The notes under the pieces are model-generated. The model saw nothing but the letters and a program-made list of their open reading frames with translations. It ran no database searches and had not been told where the DNA came from. DNA of 64,000 bases from Beroe forskalii (lineage: Eukaryota > Ctenophora > Nuda > Beroida > Beroidae). Within the stretch, counting starts at the first letter, position 1. Each line of letters starts with the position of its first letter. The position numbers were made by a program, and so were the translations under genes. Of this stretch, positions 23,801 to 29,117 are shown piece after piece. Location: positions 1-64,000 of the forward strand of contig WFMF01000318.1 of assembly GCA_011033025.1 (NCBI GenBank), given 5' to 3'.

Positions 23801-26800
23801 TGCGCTTTTCAGAGAAAACGCGCAACACAATGGGACGCATGGCCCACATGGAAGTTTCATCTAGCATGGCCCACATGGAAGTTTCATTTATTTCAAAACC
23901 GAGAAACTGAGGAAGTAACGACACTCAATCACCAATCTTTTGAACTTGAAGCAGGACCAATATATCTTAATATACCACACACTCACGGTGTCTGACTCTT
24001 GTAGAGGTTCCTCCCGAAGGCCTGCTGCTCGTGTTTCCCGCACTTCCCGTTGCTGGTAAGCGGAACCGGGTGCAGGTTGTCCTGGGTGCAGAACGGGTAG
24101 GACTGCTCAGCGAAACTCTCTGAGGAGGGGGGTGTTACAGTACATGGGGTTAGATGGTGTGTTTTGGTTAAGGGGGGGGGGTTGCAGAACGGGTAGGACT
24201 GCTCAGCGAAACCCTTGAGGAGGGGGGTGTTACAGTACATGGGGTTAGATGGTGTGTTTTTGGTTAAGGGGTGCAGAACAGGTAGGGACTGCTCAAGCGA
24301 AACTCTCTGAGGAGGGGGTGTTACAGTACATGGGGTTAGATGGTGTGTTTTTTGGTTAAGGGGGGGGTGCAGAACTAGGTAGGACTGCTCAAAGCGAAAC
24401 TCTCCTGAGGGGGGTGTTACAGTACATGGGGTTAGATGGTGTGTTTTGGTTAAGGGGGGGGGGTGCAGAACGGGTAGGACTGCTCAGCGAAACTCTCTGA
24501 GGAGGGGGGTGTTACAGTACATGGGGTTAGATGGTGTGTTTTGGTTAAGGGGGGGGGGGGGGGGGTGCAGAACGGGTAGGACTGTTCAGCGAAACTCTCT
24601 GAGGGGTAAGATGTTGTGTTTTGGTTAATGAAAATCACCAGATATTTCAATGAAATCAAACAAATAATATGCCTAGTGAAGTACTGAGCATCCAAATTGT
24701 TACTCTTGGGGGATGCAGCTTTAGAGGCGTAACTAGGCGACGCTTTAAAAGAGAAAAATCTGCTCATAAATATGAAAATATCTGAATACACTGCGTCTTA
24801 CTGTCTTACCGATGTTAGGAATCTCGAAGGCGCCCCTGACACAACACGATCTGCCGTATCCGAAACTTTCCCAGCTGCTGAGATCAGGAGTAGACATCCA
24901 GACTTCGTGACTTTCACTGGTTGCAACGAACCTCCCTGAGGGGGAGGAGGAGTTAGAGACATCACAAACAGACAGAAACACAAACAGACAGACACACAAA
25001 CAGACAGACACACAAACAGACAGGCACGCAAACAGACAGGAACACAAACAGACAGGCACACAATCGTACAGTCACACAAACAGACAGCTGCTGAGATCAG
25101 GAGTAGACATCTACACTTTATGACTTTCACTCATTGCAACGAACTCTTCGAGTGGGGATATTAAGGAGTTTATAGAAAACGCTTTATTTTGCTGTTTACT
25201 TTTCATAGGAATTCTGTTAAAAGTGAACCCGCAAACAGCAAAATCGCGCGTTTTATCGACCTTTTACTTGATCGACGCATCTGCAATCCGCACACATATG
25301 GGACTTTCAACTGTTACTCACCTGTGCTCCTCCAAGCGTTGAGTGACGTCATCATCTTCAGCTTCTTACTGTAGCTGCTGGTAATATCTTGCAGCACTAT
25401 CTCACCGGGAAAGGAGGCTCGGTAGAGTCGGTGGTCCCGACTCAGGATCAACACTTCACCGTTCACTGGAAATAAGTTGTGTTAGAGACGTATGGTGTCA
25501 ATTCATACAACTAACAAGAATTGCGCCTGCGGGCTTAATTCTTCAATTCTTGTTTGTGGGACGTACCGGCCGTATGCAGGCGCTTAATTTCCCTCCCCGG
25601 CGGTGCTTGATGTAACCTTAGCATCATTCTACAACAGGCACTCCTAGTAGGAGCATAAATATTGCGCCAATGCTGCGCGCGACCACCGAGGACATGCCTT
25701 GGCACGTGCCATTTCTTCTGAAATTCTTGCGCGCGCGTTCTTATGTACCAAGTTGTTGTAATCAGTTCGTTGTAGATTTCGCGCCATTTCGTTGAATTGG
25801 TTTACGTTTCGCATCAGATTGTGTAACCGTTTGTTCACGCGCTGTATTTTCTTGACTGTTGATGTCACTTTTCATCTGATCTTCAAAATTTCAAATTTCA
25901 TGCTTTCTGTTTCAATGCTGTCACTCGTTCCGAAAAGAATCATTCGTCTTCCACAAATCACATCAACCCACCATATTCAGTATACAGTCGAATAGTGATA
26001 CAGTTTGGTACTAAAACTAATACAGAACCGAAGCCTTATCATATCTTATCCCTCAATCCATAGCCCAACTTACTCCTAAGATTTTATGTCACGAATTCTT
26101 CAACAGCCTTTCAATTTAGAATTGATCATAATTTTAGAGAATTTGAGCATTTTCCACAGATAGACCAAGTCAGACTTTAGTTTTGACAAACGACAGCCAA
26201 TGATTATAAAATTCGTGATTTTGAAGATTTGTGATAAGGGGACGGACGGAAGGACGGACGGACGGACGGAAGGACGGACGGACGGAAGGACGGACGTGAC
26301 GGAGGGAGGGAAATTTTCGCGACTGATATTATAAAGGAGCAATCCGGGCACTTTCCAGAAATTACAGTATTTCTATTGCAAATCTGAACCTGCTATACAC
26401 ATATCCTATTTGGGGGGTGGCCGACATATTTTTTTGTTTTTTTTTGTTTTTTGTTTTTTTCAAAAAATCACATTTACCTTAACAAAAAAACAAAAAAAAA
26501 AACAAAAAAAACAAAAAAATACAAAAAATACAAAACAAAAAAAAGAAAAAAACAAAAAAAAGAAAAAAATACAAAACATAAAAAACAAAAAAAAAAAAAA
26601 ACAAAAACAAAAAACAAAAAATACAAAAACAAAATCATAAAAACAAAAAACATGAAATACAAAAATACAAAATTACAAAATAGATTAAAAACAAATAAAA
26701 GAGTAAATATAATACTATTGATACATCAAGTTATTAAGGTTGGCGTAACCTGCTGAATTGAGTGTGGAAAATCCATTTTTTCACATTCATTTTGTCAGTT

Positions 26801-29117
26801 CGAGCCCACATAACAAACCTTATTCTAACTCGGAACAAACAACATTCGTCACGTATTTCTTATCAATTCCTTCAACTCATCGACGTGAACTCAACAGCTG
26901 AAATACAGAAACTGGCATCAAGTTTACGTGTTTCTATCGCATCTGAACTTGTTTCAATGTAATCCAAGTCGAATGACCTATGCAAATATAAATTTCTTGA
27001 AATCCCATAATTTCTAGAAAACATCCACGTGAACTTACGTGCTTCACAATTTCATCGTAGCTTTCTCATTCCTATTTATTGAGGCATTGAGAAACTATTA
27101 TCACTTCGTCATTGTATCACCATATTTCTAAATTTTCGGTCTTAAACGTAATTTCAAGCATTTGGCAGTTACATTTTTAGAAGCCTCCTGTGACAAAAAT
27201 TTTCGACCGATCGCCTTAAATTGAGAACTCCTCTATTGCTAAATCTCTAGGTCTAAAAAGCAATGTGTATCGAAGTAAAACACAATCTGGCGAAAACTCT
27301 CTGAGTTACAGATGTTCAGAGTAGGGAAAATAGTTCTATCGCAAAATACTTTATTAGAGTGGTTTCACTCGATTTTGAAGACGACACCACAGCAGCAAAA
27401 TGGGCACAAACCAAATTCCCTTTCATATTTTTTGTATTTTTGGTTTTCATAATTTTTGGTTTTTTATGTTTTTGTTTTTTGTATTTTTTTTGTTTTTATT
27501 GTATTTTTTTGTTTTTTTTTTTTTTGTAACTTTTTGTTTTTTTTTTTTGTTTTTTTGTTTTTTGTTTTTTTGTTTTTTTGTATTTTTTGTTTTTTGTTTT
27601 ATTTGTTTTGTTTTTTCAGAAAACAACATTTACCTTAACAAAAAAAACAAAAATAGGTCGACCCCCTATTTCTAACCTTCCCAAACCACGATCTCTGCCA
27701 ACCCTCTCATTTGCCTTTTTGTATTCACAAAAAGGCCAATGGGGAGGGAAAAAATTTCGAACTTTGATTTAAAAGTTTATCCACAAACGAGCAAGTAGGA
27801 TCCCCTTTCCCAACTATACCTGATGAGATGTCCTTGACAGCAATGTCGATATCGAAGCCTATCAGGTAGTCATTGAAGTGTCGTTTAGCGAATAGCGTGT
27901 TGCCGTCAACCACTAGGAGTTTCACCACGGGTGGCAGACCAGCGATAGGAATATCTGAGGAGATTCATTGGTTAATGCTAAGGGACAGGAATAACTGAAG
28001 GCATTATATAGGTTGAAATTTTTCATAAAGTCATCTAGAGAACAGGAAACTGATTTTTATCGATGCCGGATTAAAATTGAGTATTGAAACAATATTTAAG
28101 ATCTCAAAACAATTCACCCAACTAAAAACAACAGAATTAGAATTAGAATTAGAATTCAAATGGTCAAATTACATTCGTAATGACAGACCCTATATAAAAG
28201 TTTGAAAACAAAAGTTGAATATTAGAAATGTATGGAAGGGCCAAAGAAATACTTATAAATGACATGGCAACACTGGGAGGTAAACTCCTCAAATTTACTT
28301 TAAAGGGTACCCAAAAAAACAAACAGACCCGGACCTTGATGCACAAGAGTAAAAGGAGGAAATGGAAACAGGAAAATGGAAAAGTTGATCGGCACAAACT
28401 TGCACAAGTTAACAATCTGAGTCCTGCTTAGGAAAGCGCAACTTAAACATTCTGCTGATGATATTTGCAGTTTTTCTTACATTTTCTTTCTGGAAGATAG
28501 GGTCCCATACTTCCTGTGAAATATTTTCTTGGATAGTGCTGTCATAAACTGCAAGCAGTGAGTACCCACCTACAAAAGTGAATGCTGTGGCGCAGCAGTC
28601 CACATACTCGAAGTCGTCAGCGAAGCTGGCTTTCCTGTAGACTATGGCTGAATCCAGCTCTATAGCGTAGATCATGTTGTCTACTGGATTAACATCCGCC
28701 TGAGGGGGGGTGAGGTCTTGGAATATAACGTATTGTGTGTGCATGGATCGATCGAAAAAAACGACAGAAGTTCTGTAAAATACATGTCTTCATCAATCCC
28801 TTCATCGATCGATGCATGTGCACACATATGGGAAAAGATAGGGGTCTCTGTTTCACTGATCAGGTTAACTGACCGCACATTTCTTCATGTGCTGATGAAA
28901 ATAAATGGAACTATGAAATTATGAAATATGCAATACGGCGATCTCTGATTCGGGAATTGAACGATAATGTAAAAAGTGTGAATAGTATTTAACCTACCTT
29001 TTTAATTTTAACCTACCTTTTTAATTTTAATTTCATCGGTTTGTGTTTTCTGCCAGTGTTTCGTTATCAAACCGTTATAGAGAAGCGTATCACCATCTTT
29101 GCTGATACCAACGATAC
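5756..29117 (-). CDS. Large secreted multidomain gene: lectin-like, Ig, VWD-C8 (5' end missing)
   Basis: Twenty-three exons with GT/AG borders join in phase from 29117 down to a TAA at 5756, giving about 1,077 residues. Order from the N-terminus: beta-rich exons resembling propeller blades, a cysteine-containing unrecognised region, a C-type lectin-like domain (exons 13275-13408 to 12051-12198), an Ig domain (11701-11797 plus 10436-10615), a von Willebrand type D domain (8700-8832, 8153-8408, 7811-7986), a C8 domain (6627-6821, 6158-6273) and an acidic tail. The domains are those of secreted or extracellular matrix proteins. The first exon seen starts in phase 1, so a signal peptide and earlier exons must lie upstream. 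A second copy of five exons (21491-23471) is listed apart. The CTLD-Ig-VWD combination is not one I can tie to a named protein. Confidence 0.85.
5866..6157 (-). other. Intron with GCGC hairpin element
   Basis: Short intron. It contains the inverted repeat 5927-5988 (arms TTGCTCTAACCAA and TTGGTTAGGGGAA around a run of GC dinucleotides). Confidence 0.6.
6158..6273 (-). CDS. Exon: second half of C8 domain
   Basis: Reads LPLCNSLSAYATACELQG then PISSWRSLDLC. The spacing of C, SAYATAC and W is the C8 signature that follows VWD domains in mucin/vWF-type proteins. Borders TCTCAG and GTGAGT; phase 2 in, phase 1 out. Confidence 0.9.
6627..6821 (-). CDS. Exon: first half of C8 domain
   Basis: Reads SLPNWWVGCPNVPLDPVDPC, then AEVTCSRHLYNVPFTTCHDT and YYENCKRDVCG. 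Six cysteines are in C8-like positions; the last, DVCG, is the usual C8 CxxDVC type motif. The acceptor CCCCAG at the exon start is the nearest of about 17 tandem copies of the same junction (6781-7640); this one keeps the phase with the VWD exon. Confidence 0.88.
6781..7640. repeat. 50-bp minisatellite carrying the C8-exon splice acceptor
   Basis: About 17 tandem copies of a 50 bp unit. On the minus strand each unit contains CTCTCCCCAG (acceptor), the first codons of the C8 exon (TCGCTACCTAACTGG) and GCCCTAACGTTCCCC, after which it returns to the acceptor instead of continuing into the exon. Some copies have GTGATGTT for AACGTT. Because 50 is not a multiple of three, translated frames through the array (GCPNVPLSPGRYLTGGW repeated) are artefacts. 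Confidence 0.95.
7811..7986 (-). CDS. Exon: C-terminal part of VWD domain
   Basis: Contains RTCGLCGTYNKNPDDDFYM, the hallmark CGLCG.YN.N..DDF of von Willebrand type D domains, then NEFGNSW. The preceding residues IVVQWDGLQMVNIQLPRDF fit the central strands. Phase 0 in, phase 2 out. Confidence 0.95.
8153..8408 (-). CDS. Exon: central part of VWD domain
   Basis: 85 codons including FKECGGNGVLGPSLTALDSV and KLRISEGMSARHGNLIIRRT. The length and pattern agree with the middle of a VWD domain. Borders CCCTCAG and GTAAGA. Two N-x-T/S sites can be considered for glycosylation, for example GNHTG. Confidence 0.9.
8520..8699. repeat. Degenerate repeat of a splice donor (AG|GTTGCTA)
   Basis: Next to the donor of the VWD exon ending at 8700, the intron holds at least four spaced copies of the minus-strand motif CACCAGGTTGCTA/ATAG (near 8528, 8546, 8590, 8658). 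They repeat the last exon bases and the donor. Confidence 0.7.
8700..8832 (-). CDS. Exon: start of VWD domain
   Basis: Reads TTCMLWGDPHIMTYDSRHYN then YPGKCSYILTTDC. C..WGDPH..TYD is the canonical start of a VWD domain. Acceptor TTTCTCAG, non-consensus donor GTTGCT; phase 1 in, phase 2 out, agreeing with both neighbours. Confidence 0.95.
9080..9713. repeat. 33-35 bp minisatellite carrying the Ig-exon splice donor
   Basis: Tandem units CCCCATAACTAACCGTGTAT plus GATGAGCTAATTATT. On the minus strand each contains GCTCATCATACACG|GTTAGT, which is the end of the Ig exon (residues WLIIHG) and its donor. More diverged outer copies with GTAAGT donors lie at 9085 and 9215. The array resumes at 10351 after an inserted transposon. 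Confidence 0.95.
9714..10350. mobile_element. Non-autonomous PIF/Harbinger-like transposon
   Basis: Inverted ends GGGATCGTTCACATATTACG on both strands enclose 637 bp. Flanks are TTA (9711-9713) and TTA (10351-10353); removing the element and one TTA restores the surrounding minisatellite unit CTAATTATTCCCC exactly. A 3 bp TTA target duplication with GGG-starting ends is characteristic of PIF/Harbinger. The interior is AT-rich with several TTTTCATGAAAATT palindromes and no transposase. Confidence 0.9.
10351..10435. repeat. Continuation of donor-bearing minisatellite
   Basis: Three further units of the 9.1-9.7 kb array, ending at the genuine donor of the Ig exon at 10436. Confidence 0.9.
10436..10615 (-). 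CDS. Exon: C-terminal half of Ig domain
   Basis: Contains TMEDAGKYVCIAQNELGEAS, the DxGxYxC motif of Ig (I-set/C2) domains, ending in WLIIH. Begins DDEEQELPSKGDP after the acceptor CCCCTCAG. Phase 1 in and out. Confidence 0.92.
10616..11460. repeat. Intron array of acceptor plus Ig-exon start
   Basis: Besides G-rich satellite (GGGGATAATACAAGG, AGACAAGGGGG), four extra copies of the first 25-35 bases of the Ig exon with its acceptor occur near 10716-10763, 11072-11113, 11230-11270 and 11402-11434 (minus strand CAG|AT(G/C)ACGAGGAGCAGG). The genuine acceptor at 10615 is the only one followed by the full exon. Proline-rich frames here are repeat artefacts. Confidence 0.9.
11701..11797 (-). CDS. 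Exon: N-terminal half of Ig domain
   Basis: Reads GPVNVTAEVGDTVQFKCTAS then PPSTVIIVKIG: G.V.L.C strand-B cysteine of an Ig fold, pairing with YVC in the next exon. Phase 0 in, phase 1 out; one N-V-T site. Confidence 0.9.
12051..12198 (-). CDS. Exon: end of C-type lectin-like domain plus acidic linker
   Basis: Begins (K)FAYVCQSAID, the closing F.C motif of a C-type lectin-like domain, followed by an acidic stretch (DVDIDNLDTNELG, EGEGEQG) linking to the Ig domain. Acceptor GCCTCAG, donor GTGGGT. Confidence 0.85.
12199..12310. repeat. GT-rich intron satellite
   Basis: Degenerate GGTGAGTGGGTGGGGAGTGG repeats in the short intron. Many GGTGAGT words here could act as donor-like decoys. Confidence 0.7.
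12500..12663 (-). CDS. Exon: core of C-type lectin-like domain
   Basis: Reads VWLGKFWIGDWEV, then LDWKNFEHFPEP and MDGYWNSVDG. WxG..W......W matches the CTLD core (WIG motif). The usual calcium-binding EPN/QPD and WND motifs are not evident, so sugar binding is doubtful. Confidence 0.8.
12890..12983 (-). CDS. Exon: helix region of C-type lectin-like domain
   Basis: Reads (A)CERMGMSLLLIEDEVQNSR then IALLLQQESIEQ, fitting C..G..L..I....E......L of CTLDs. Acceptor CACAG, donor GTATAC. Phase 2 in, 0 out. Confidence 0.85.
13275..13408 (-). CDS. Exon: linker and start of C-type lectin-like domain
   Basis: 44 codons including GIELLSGGIRYQYYVYDEPM and GFTSANRA. It joins CERMG of the next exon in phase, which suggests YYVYDEPMGFTSANRAC is the first CTLD strand and helix. 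No motif is decisive on its own. Confidence 0.82.
13556..13693. repeat. (TGTATAAAAA)n array interrupted by transposon nest
   Basis: About 13 units of a 10 bp repeat. The same 10 bp unit resumes at 19262-19311, beyond the block of elements, which suggests the mobile DNA between them entered this array. Confidence 0.9.
13694..17487. mobile_element. Large inverted-repeat element with internal satellites
   Basis: Ends CAGGGCGCTGGC are inverted at 13694 and 17487, and the arms (about 520-570 bp) stay alignable through several GC-rich hairpins (GGGCAGATGCCC, CCCTCGGCC), the sequence CACTTCA..., and CATATGAAACTTCAGAATG. Inside the arms lie about 130 bp tandem repeats containing TTAATTGGCCAATTA in one orientation at 14250-14940 and in the other at 15840-16900. 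A second element (14981-15709) sits at the centre. No transposase frame is visible. Confidence 0.8.
14981..15709. mobile_element. Nested TIR element, ATGGATAGCC family, copy 1
   Basis: Arms of about 155 bp (ATGGATAGCCAAAAACAATT ... GCAGCCCGTCCGTGGCGG) are inverted at the two ends. The interior is AT-rich with AATAAGCGTGAATTAACGC-like repeats. Same family as 18676-19258. It lies inside the larger inverted-repeat element. Confidence 0.85.
17500..18277 (+). mobile_element. Helitron-like non-autonomous element, copy A
   Basis: Its last bases form a hairpin (CCGTCC-gta-GGACGG, 18252-18266) followed by GAACCGA and CTAG, then host T: the layout of a Helitron 3' end (hairpin plus CTRR before T). The body holds four to five copies of an about 125 bp tandem unit with GGCGTGGGAGGCCACGCCC. 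The whole aligns with the reverse complement of 54258-55040. The 5' TC end is not certain. Confidence 0.7.
18285..18665. repeat. Satellite related to TTGGCCAATTA repeats
   Basis: Three diverged copies of the about 130 bp repeat that fills the arms of the 13.7-17.5 kb element (TAATTGGCCAATTA, AGTACCRGTTG, AACTCAAAAAGTA). Confidence 0.8.
18676..19258. mobile_element. TIR element, ATGGATAGCC family, copy 2
   Basis: Inverted arms of about 125 bp starting ATGGATAGCCAAAAACAATT and reaching GCAGCCCGTCCGTGGCGGTG. The interior (about 330 bp) differs from copy 1, so only the ends are shared. Confidence 0.85.
19332..19448 (-). CDS. Exon: Ser/Thr-rich linker
   Basis: Reads EEVNREDLDPAIFAEFSSAQ, then a Ser/Thr-rich stretch (STTGTTPTSSSYTT) that could be O-glycosylated. 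Phase 0 in and out. It is the only one of four copies of the exon start that continues to a proper donor (GTGAGT). Confidence 0.85.
19449..20180. repeat. Array of acceptor plus exon start mixed with TTACCATGGTAAC repeats
   Basis: Three extra copies of the first about 55 bases of the linker exon with its CCAG acceptor lie at 19553-19614, 19731-19787 and 19966-20011 (minus strand), separated by tracts of the 12 bp palindromic unit TTACCATGGTAA. The copies run TTCGCTGAGTTCAG and then break into the palindromic repeat instead of the exon end. Confidence 0.92.
20271..20371 (-). CDS. Exon: acidic linker with one Cys
   Basis: Reads GMGVCYVPNDRAYDLENLF then TDIFTEEKPSVSE. Acceptor TTTCAG, donor GTAAGT; phase 1 in, 0 out. 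No domain recognised. Confidence 0.82.
20650..20791 (-). CDS. Exon: beta-rich segment
   Basis: Reads VQTFERQVIVKLDGHTIFSR, then MAAGGLLLWATEGETAPF. The alternation of hydrophobic residues, VKLDG turn and GGLLLW suggest a lectin-like beta sandwich, but no family is assigned. Phases 0 in, 1 out. Confidence 0.82.
20948..20980. repeat. Perfect 14 bp-stem hairpin
   Basis: GTTCATGCGCGGCG and its exact reverse complement are separated by TATTG in an intron. CG-rich, unlike its surroundings. Confidence 0.9.
21114..21240 (-). CDS. Exon: Cys/Gly/Pro-rich segment
   Basis: Reads PENRKNCWGMGHMTPTGPVD, then GCPGGTPDYGTPF. The acceptor is CCCTCAG at 21241-21243, chosen because it restores the phase left by the YVYI exon; the CCCAG five bases inside does not. 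Phase 2 in, 0 out. Confidence 0.8.
21491..21664 (-). CDS. Duplicate block B exon v (SDRPC...YVYI)
   Basis: Nearly identical to 23490-23663: SDRPCISYLSSATISPTAQD, VAVKGVYQYPAPKVGVAF, NFDYVYI. The acceptor is TAG (CCCTAG) where block A has CCAG. Its donor GA|GTGAGT joins the next exon in phase. Confidence 0.75.
21932..22064 (-). CDS. Duplicate block B exon iv (ESFAEQSYPFC)
   Basis: Copy of 23987-24119 with the donor changed from GTGAGT to GTCAGT and H-D-Q-Q for H-E-Q-Q. Cysteines at SYPFC and GKCGK are kept. Confidence 0.7.
22346..22471 (-). CDS. Duplicate block B exon iii (RFVATSESHEVW)
   Basis: Copy of 24810-24935: RFVATSESHEVWMSTPDLSS, WESFGYGRSCCVRGAF. Acceptor and donor are intact. An extra broken copy of its first half lies upstream at 22560-22625. 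Confidence 0.7.
22490..22675. repeat. (ACAAACAG)n repeat and broken exon-iii start
   Basis: A CAGACA-type simple repeat in the intron is followed (minus-strand upstream) by a copy of exon iii's acceptor and first about 60 bases at 22560-22625 carrying substitutions. Cys/Val/Leu-rich frames are repeat artefacts. Confidence 0.85.
22811..22954 (-). pseudogene. Duplicate block B exon ii with lost donor
   Basis: Copy of 25322-25465 (VNGEVLILSRDHRLYRASFP, KKLKMMTSLNAWRST). At the 3' border the sequence is ACAG|GGAGGT where block A has ACAG|GTGAGT, so the GT donor is gone. The body is otherwise open. Confidence 0.7.
23328..23471 (-). pseudogene. Duplicate block B exon i, diverged 5' half
   Basis: The 3' half matches block A (NTLFAKRHFNDYLIGFDIDI, AVKDISSG), but the 5' half reads IPKIPALGSTRGKTPRGLGG instead of IPIAGLPPVVKLLVVDG and is full of homopolymer changes. 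Length stays a multiple of three. The acceptor lies only about 16 bp from the end of block A exon v, too short for an intron. Confidence 0.7.
23490..23663 (-). CDS. Block A exon v (SDRPC...YVYI)
   Basis: SDRPCISYLSSATISPTAQD to NFDYVYI with acceptor CTCCAG. A TG insertion changes the donor context to GA|GTGTGAGTA; the next acceptor downstream in phase is at 21240, skipping block B. No domain recognised; one cysteine. Confidence 0.78.
23987..24119 (-). CDS. Block A exon iv (ESFAEQSYPFC)
   Basis: ESFAEQSYPFCTQDNLHPVP, LTSNGKCGKHEQQAFG, NLYKSQT. Phase 1 in, 2 out; donor GTGAGT. Five extra copies of its acceptor and first codons lie in the upstream intron. Confidence 0.82.
24120..24612. repeat. 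About 100-bp array of acceptor plus exon-iv start
   Basis: Five tandem copies (beginning about 24176, 24270, 24366, 24466, 24564) of the minus-strand unit CATGTACTGTAACACC, C-rich tract, CTCAG|AGAGTTTCGCTGAGCAG and CCTACCCGTTCTGC. Each copy breaks off after GTTCTGCACC into the poly-C tract. Some carry 1-base indels. Confidence 0.95.
24810..24935 (-). CDS. Block A exon iii (RFVATSESHEVW)
   Basis: GRFVATSESHEVWMSTPDLS, SWESFGYGRSCCVRGAFE. A vicinal CC pair is present. Phases 1 and 1. An incomplete copy of its first half is at 25085-25145. Confidence 0.82.
24955..25145. repeat. (ACAAACAG)n repeat and broken exon-iii start
   Basis: Same arrangement as 22490-22675. The exon-start copy at 25085-25145 contains a stop where the genuine exon has W, and its acceptor is degraded. 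Confidence 0.85.
25322..25465 (-). CDS. Block A exon ii (NGEVLILSRDHRLY)
   Basis: VNGEVLILSRDHRLYRASFP, GEIVLQDITSSYSKKLK, MMTSLNAWRST. G-V-L-I-L-S followed by RLYRASF resembles one blade of a beta-propeller. Acceptor TTCCAG, donor GTGAGT. Confidence 0.82.
25466..26411. other. Intron, interspersed repeat pieces
   Basis: Contains ACAAGAATTGCGCCTG...GCAGGCGCTTAATTTCCCTCCCC (25517-25600), also present at 35590-35645; a GGACGGAC array (26241-26296); and the left part of the repeat whose full copy is at 36307-36450. No coding exon fits. Confidence 0.6.
26412..27664. mobile_element. TIR element with T- and A-rich satellite ends
   Basis: Ends GGGG..T..CGAC.TATTTTT are inverted, and the flanks CCTATTT (26405-26411) and CCTATTT (27665-27671) form a 7 bp target duplication. 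The uninterrupted repeat copy at 36307-36450 shows the empty site ATCCTATTTCTCACC. Near both ends, long T/A tracts with occasional G/C and the phrase CATTTACCTTAAC occur. Lys- or Phe-rich frames in it are artefacts. Confidence 0.8.
27665..27760. repeat. Right part of interrupted interspersed repeat
   Basis: Sequence CTTCCCAAACCACGATCTCT through GCCAATGGGGAGGGAAAAAA matches 36382-36452. Together with 26344-26411 it makes one repeat copy split by the preceding element. Confidence 0.85.
27820..27954 (-). CDS. Block A exon i (KLLVVDGNTLFAKRHF)
   Basis: DIPIAGLPPVVKLLVVDGNT, LFAKRHFNDYLIGFDI, DIAVKDISS. Regular strand-turn-strand pattern, possibly a propeller blade. Acceptor CTCAG, donor GTATAG; phase 1 in and out. 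Confidence 0.82.
27955..28569. other. Intron, nothing recognised
   Basis: AT-rich. Only a short (GAATTA)n run at 28134-28155 stands out. Confidence 0.55.
28570..28699 (-). CDS. Exon: beta-rich segment (NPVDNMIYAIELDSA)
   Basis: ADVNPVDNMIYAIELDSAIV, YRKASFADDFEYVDCCATAF. NPVDNMIYAIE resembles repeats of YWTD/NHL-type propellers, and a CC pair is present. Phase 0 in, 1 out, matching both block A exon i and block B exon i. Confidence 0.82.
28998..29036. repeat. 19-bp tandem copy of exon end plus donor
   Basis: The unit TTAACCTACCTTTTTAATT (plus strand) occurs twice, repeating the last exon bases and the donor of the 29017-29117 exon. Confidence 0.9.
29017..29117 (-). CDS. First exon found (IVGISKDGDTLLYNG)
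   Basis: IVGISKDGDTLLYNGLITKH then WQKTQTDEIKIKK. Acceptor TTTTCAG, phase 1 in, phase 0 out. The donor AAAAAG|GTAGGT is present twice, 19 bp apart; the inner one keeps the frame. The preceding exon was not found. Confidence 0.78.

Noticed and set aside
22450..25130. Cys/Val/Leu-rich frames suggesting a signal or cysteine-rich peptide
   Set aside because: They are translations of the ACAAACAG simple repeat in introns.
26410..27675. Lysine-rich and phenylalanine-rich open frames
   Set aside because: They come from A/T homopolymer-like tracts inside a transposon.
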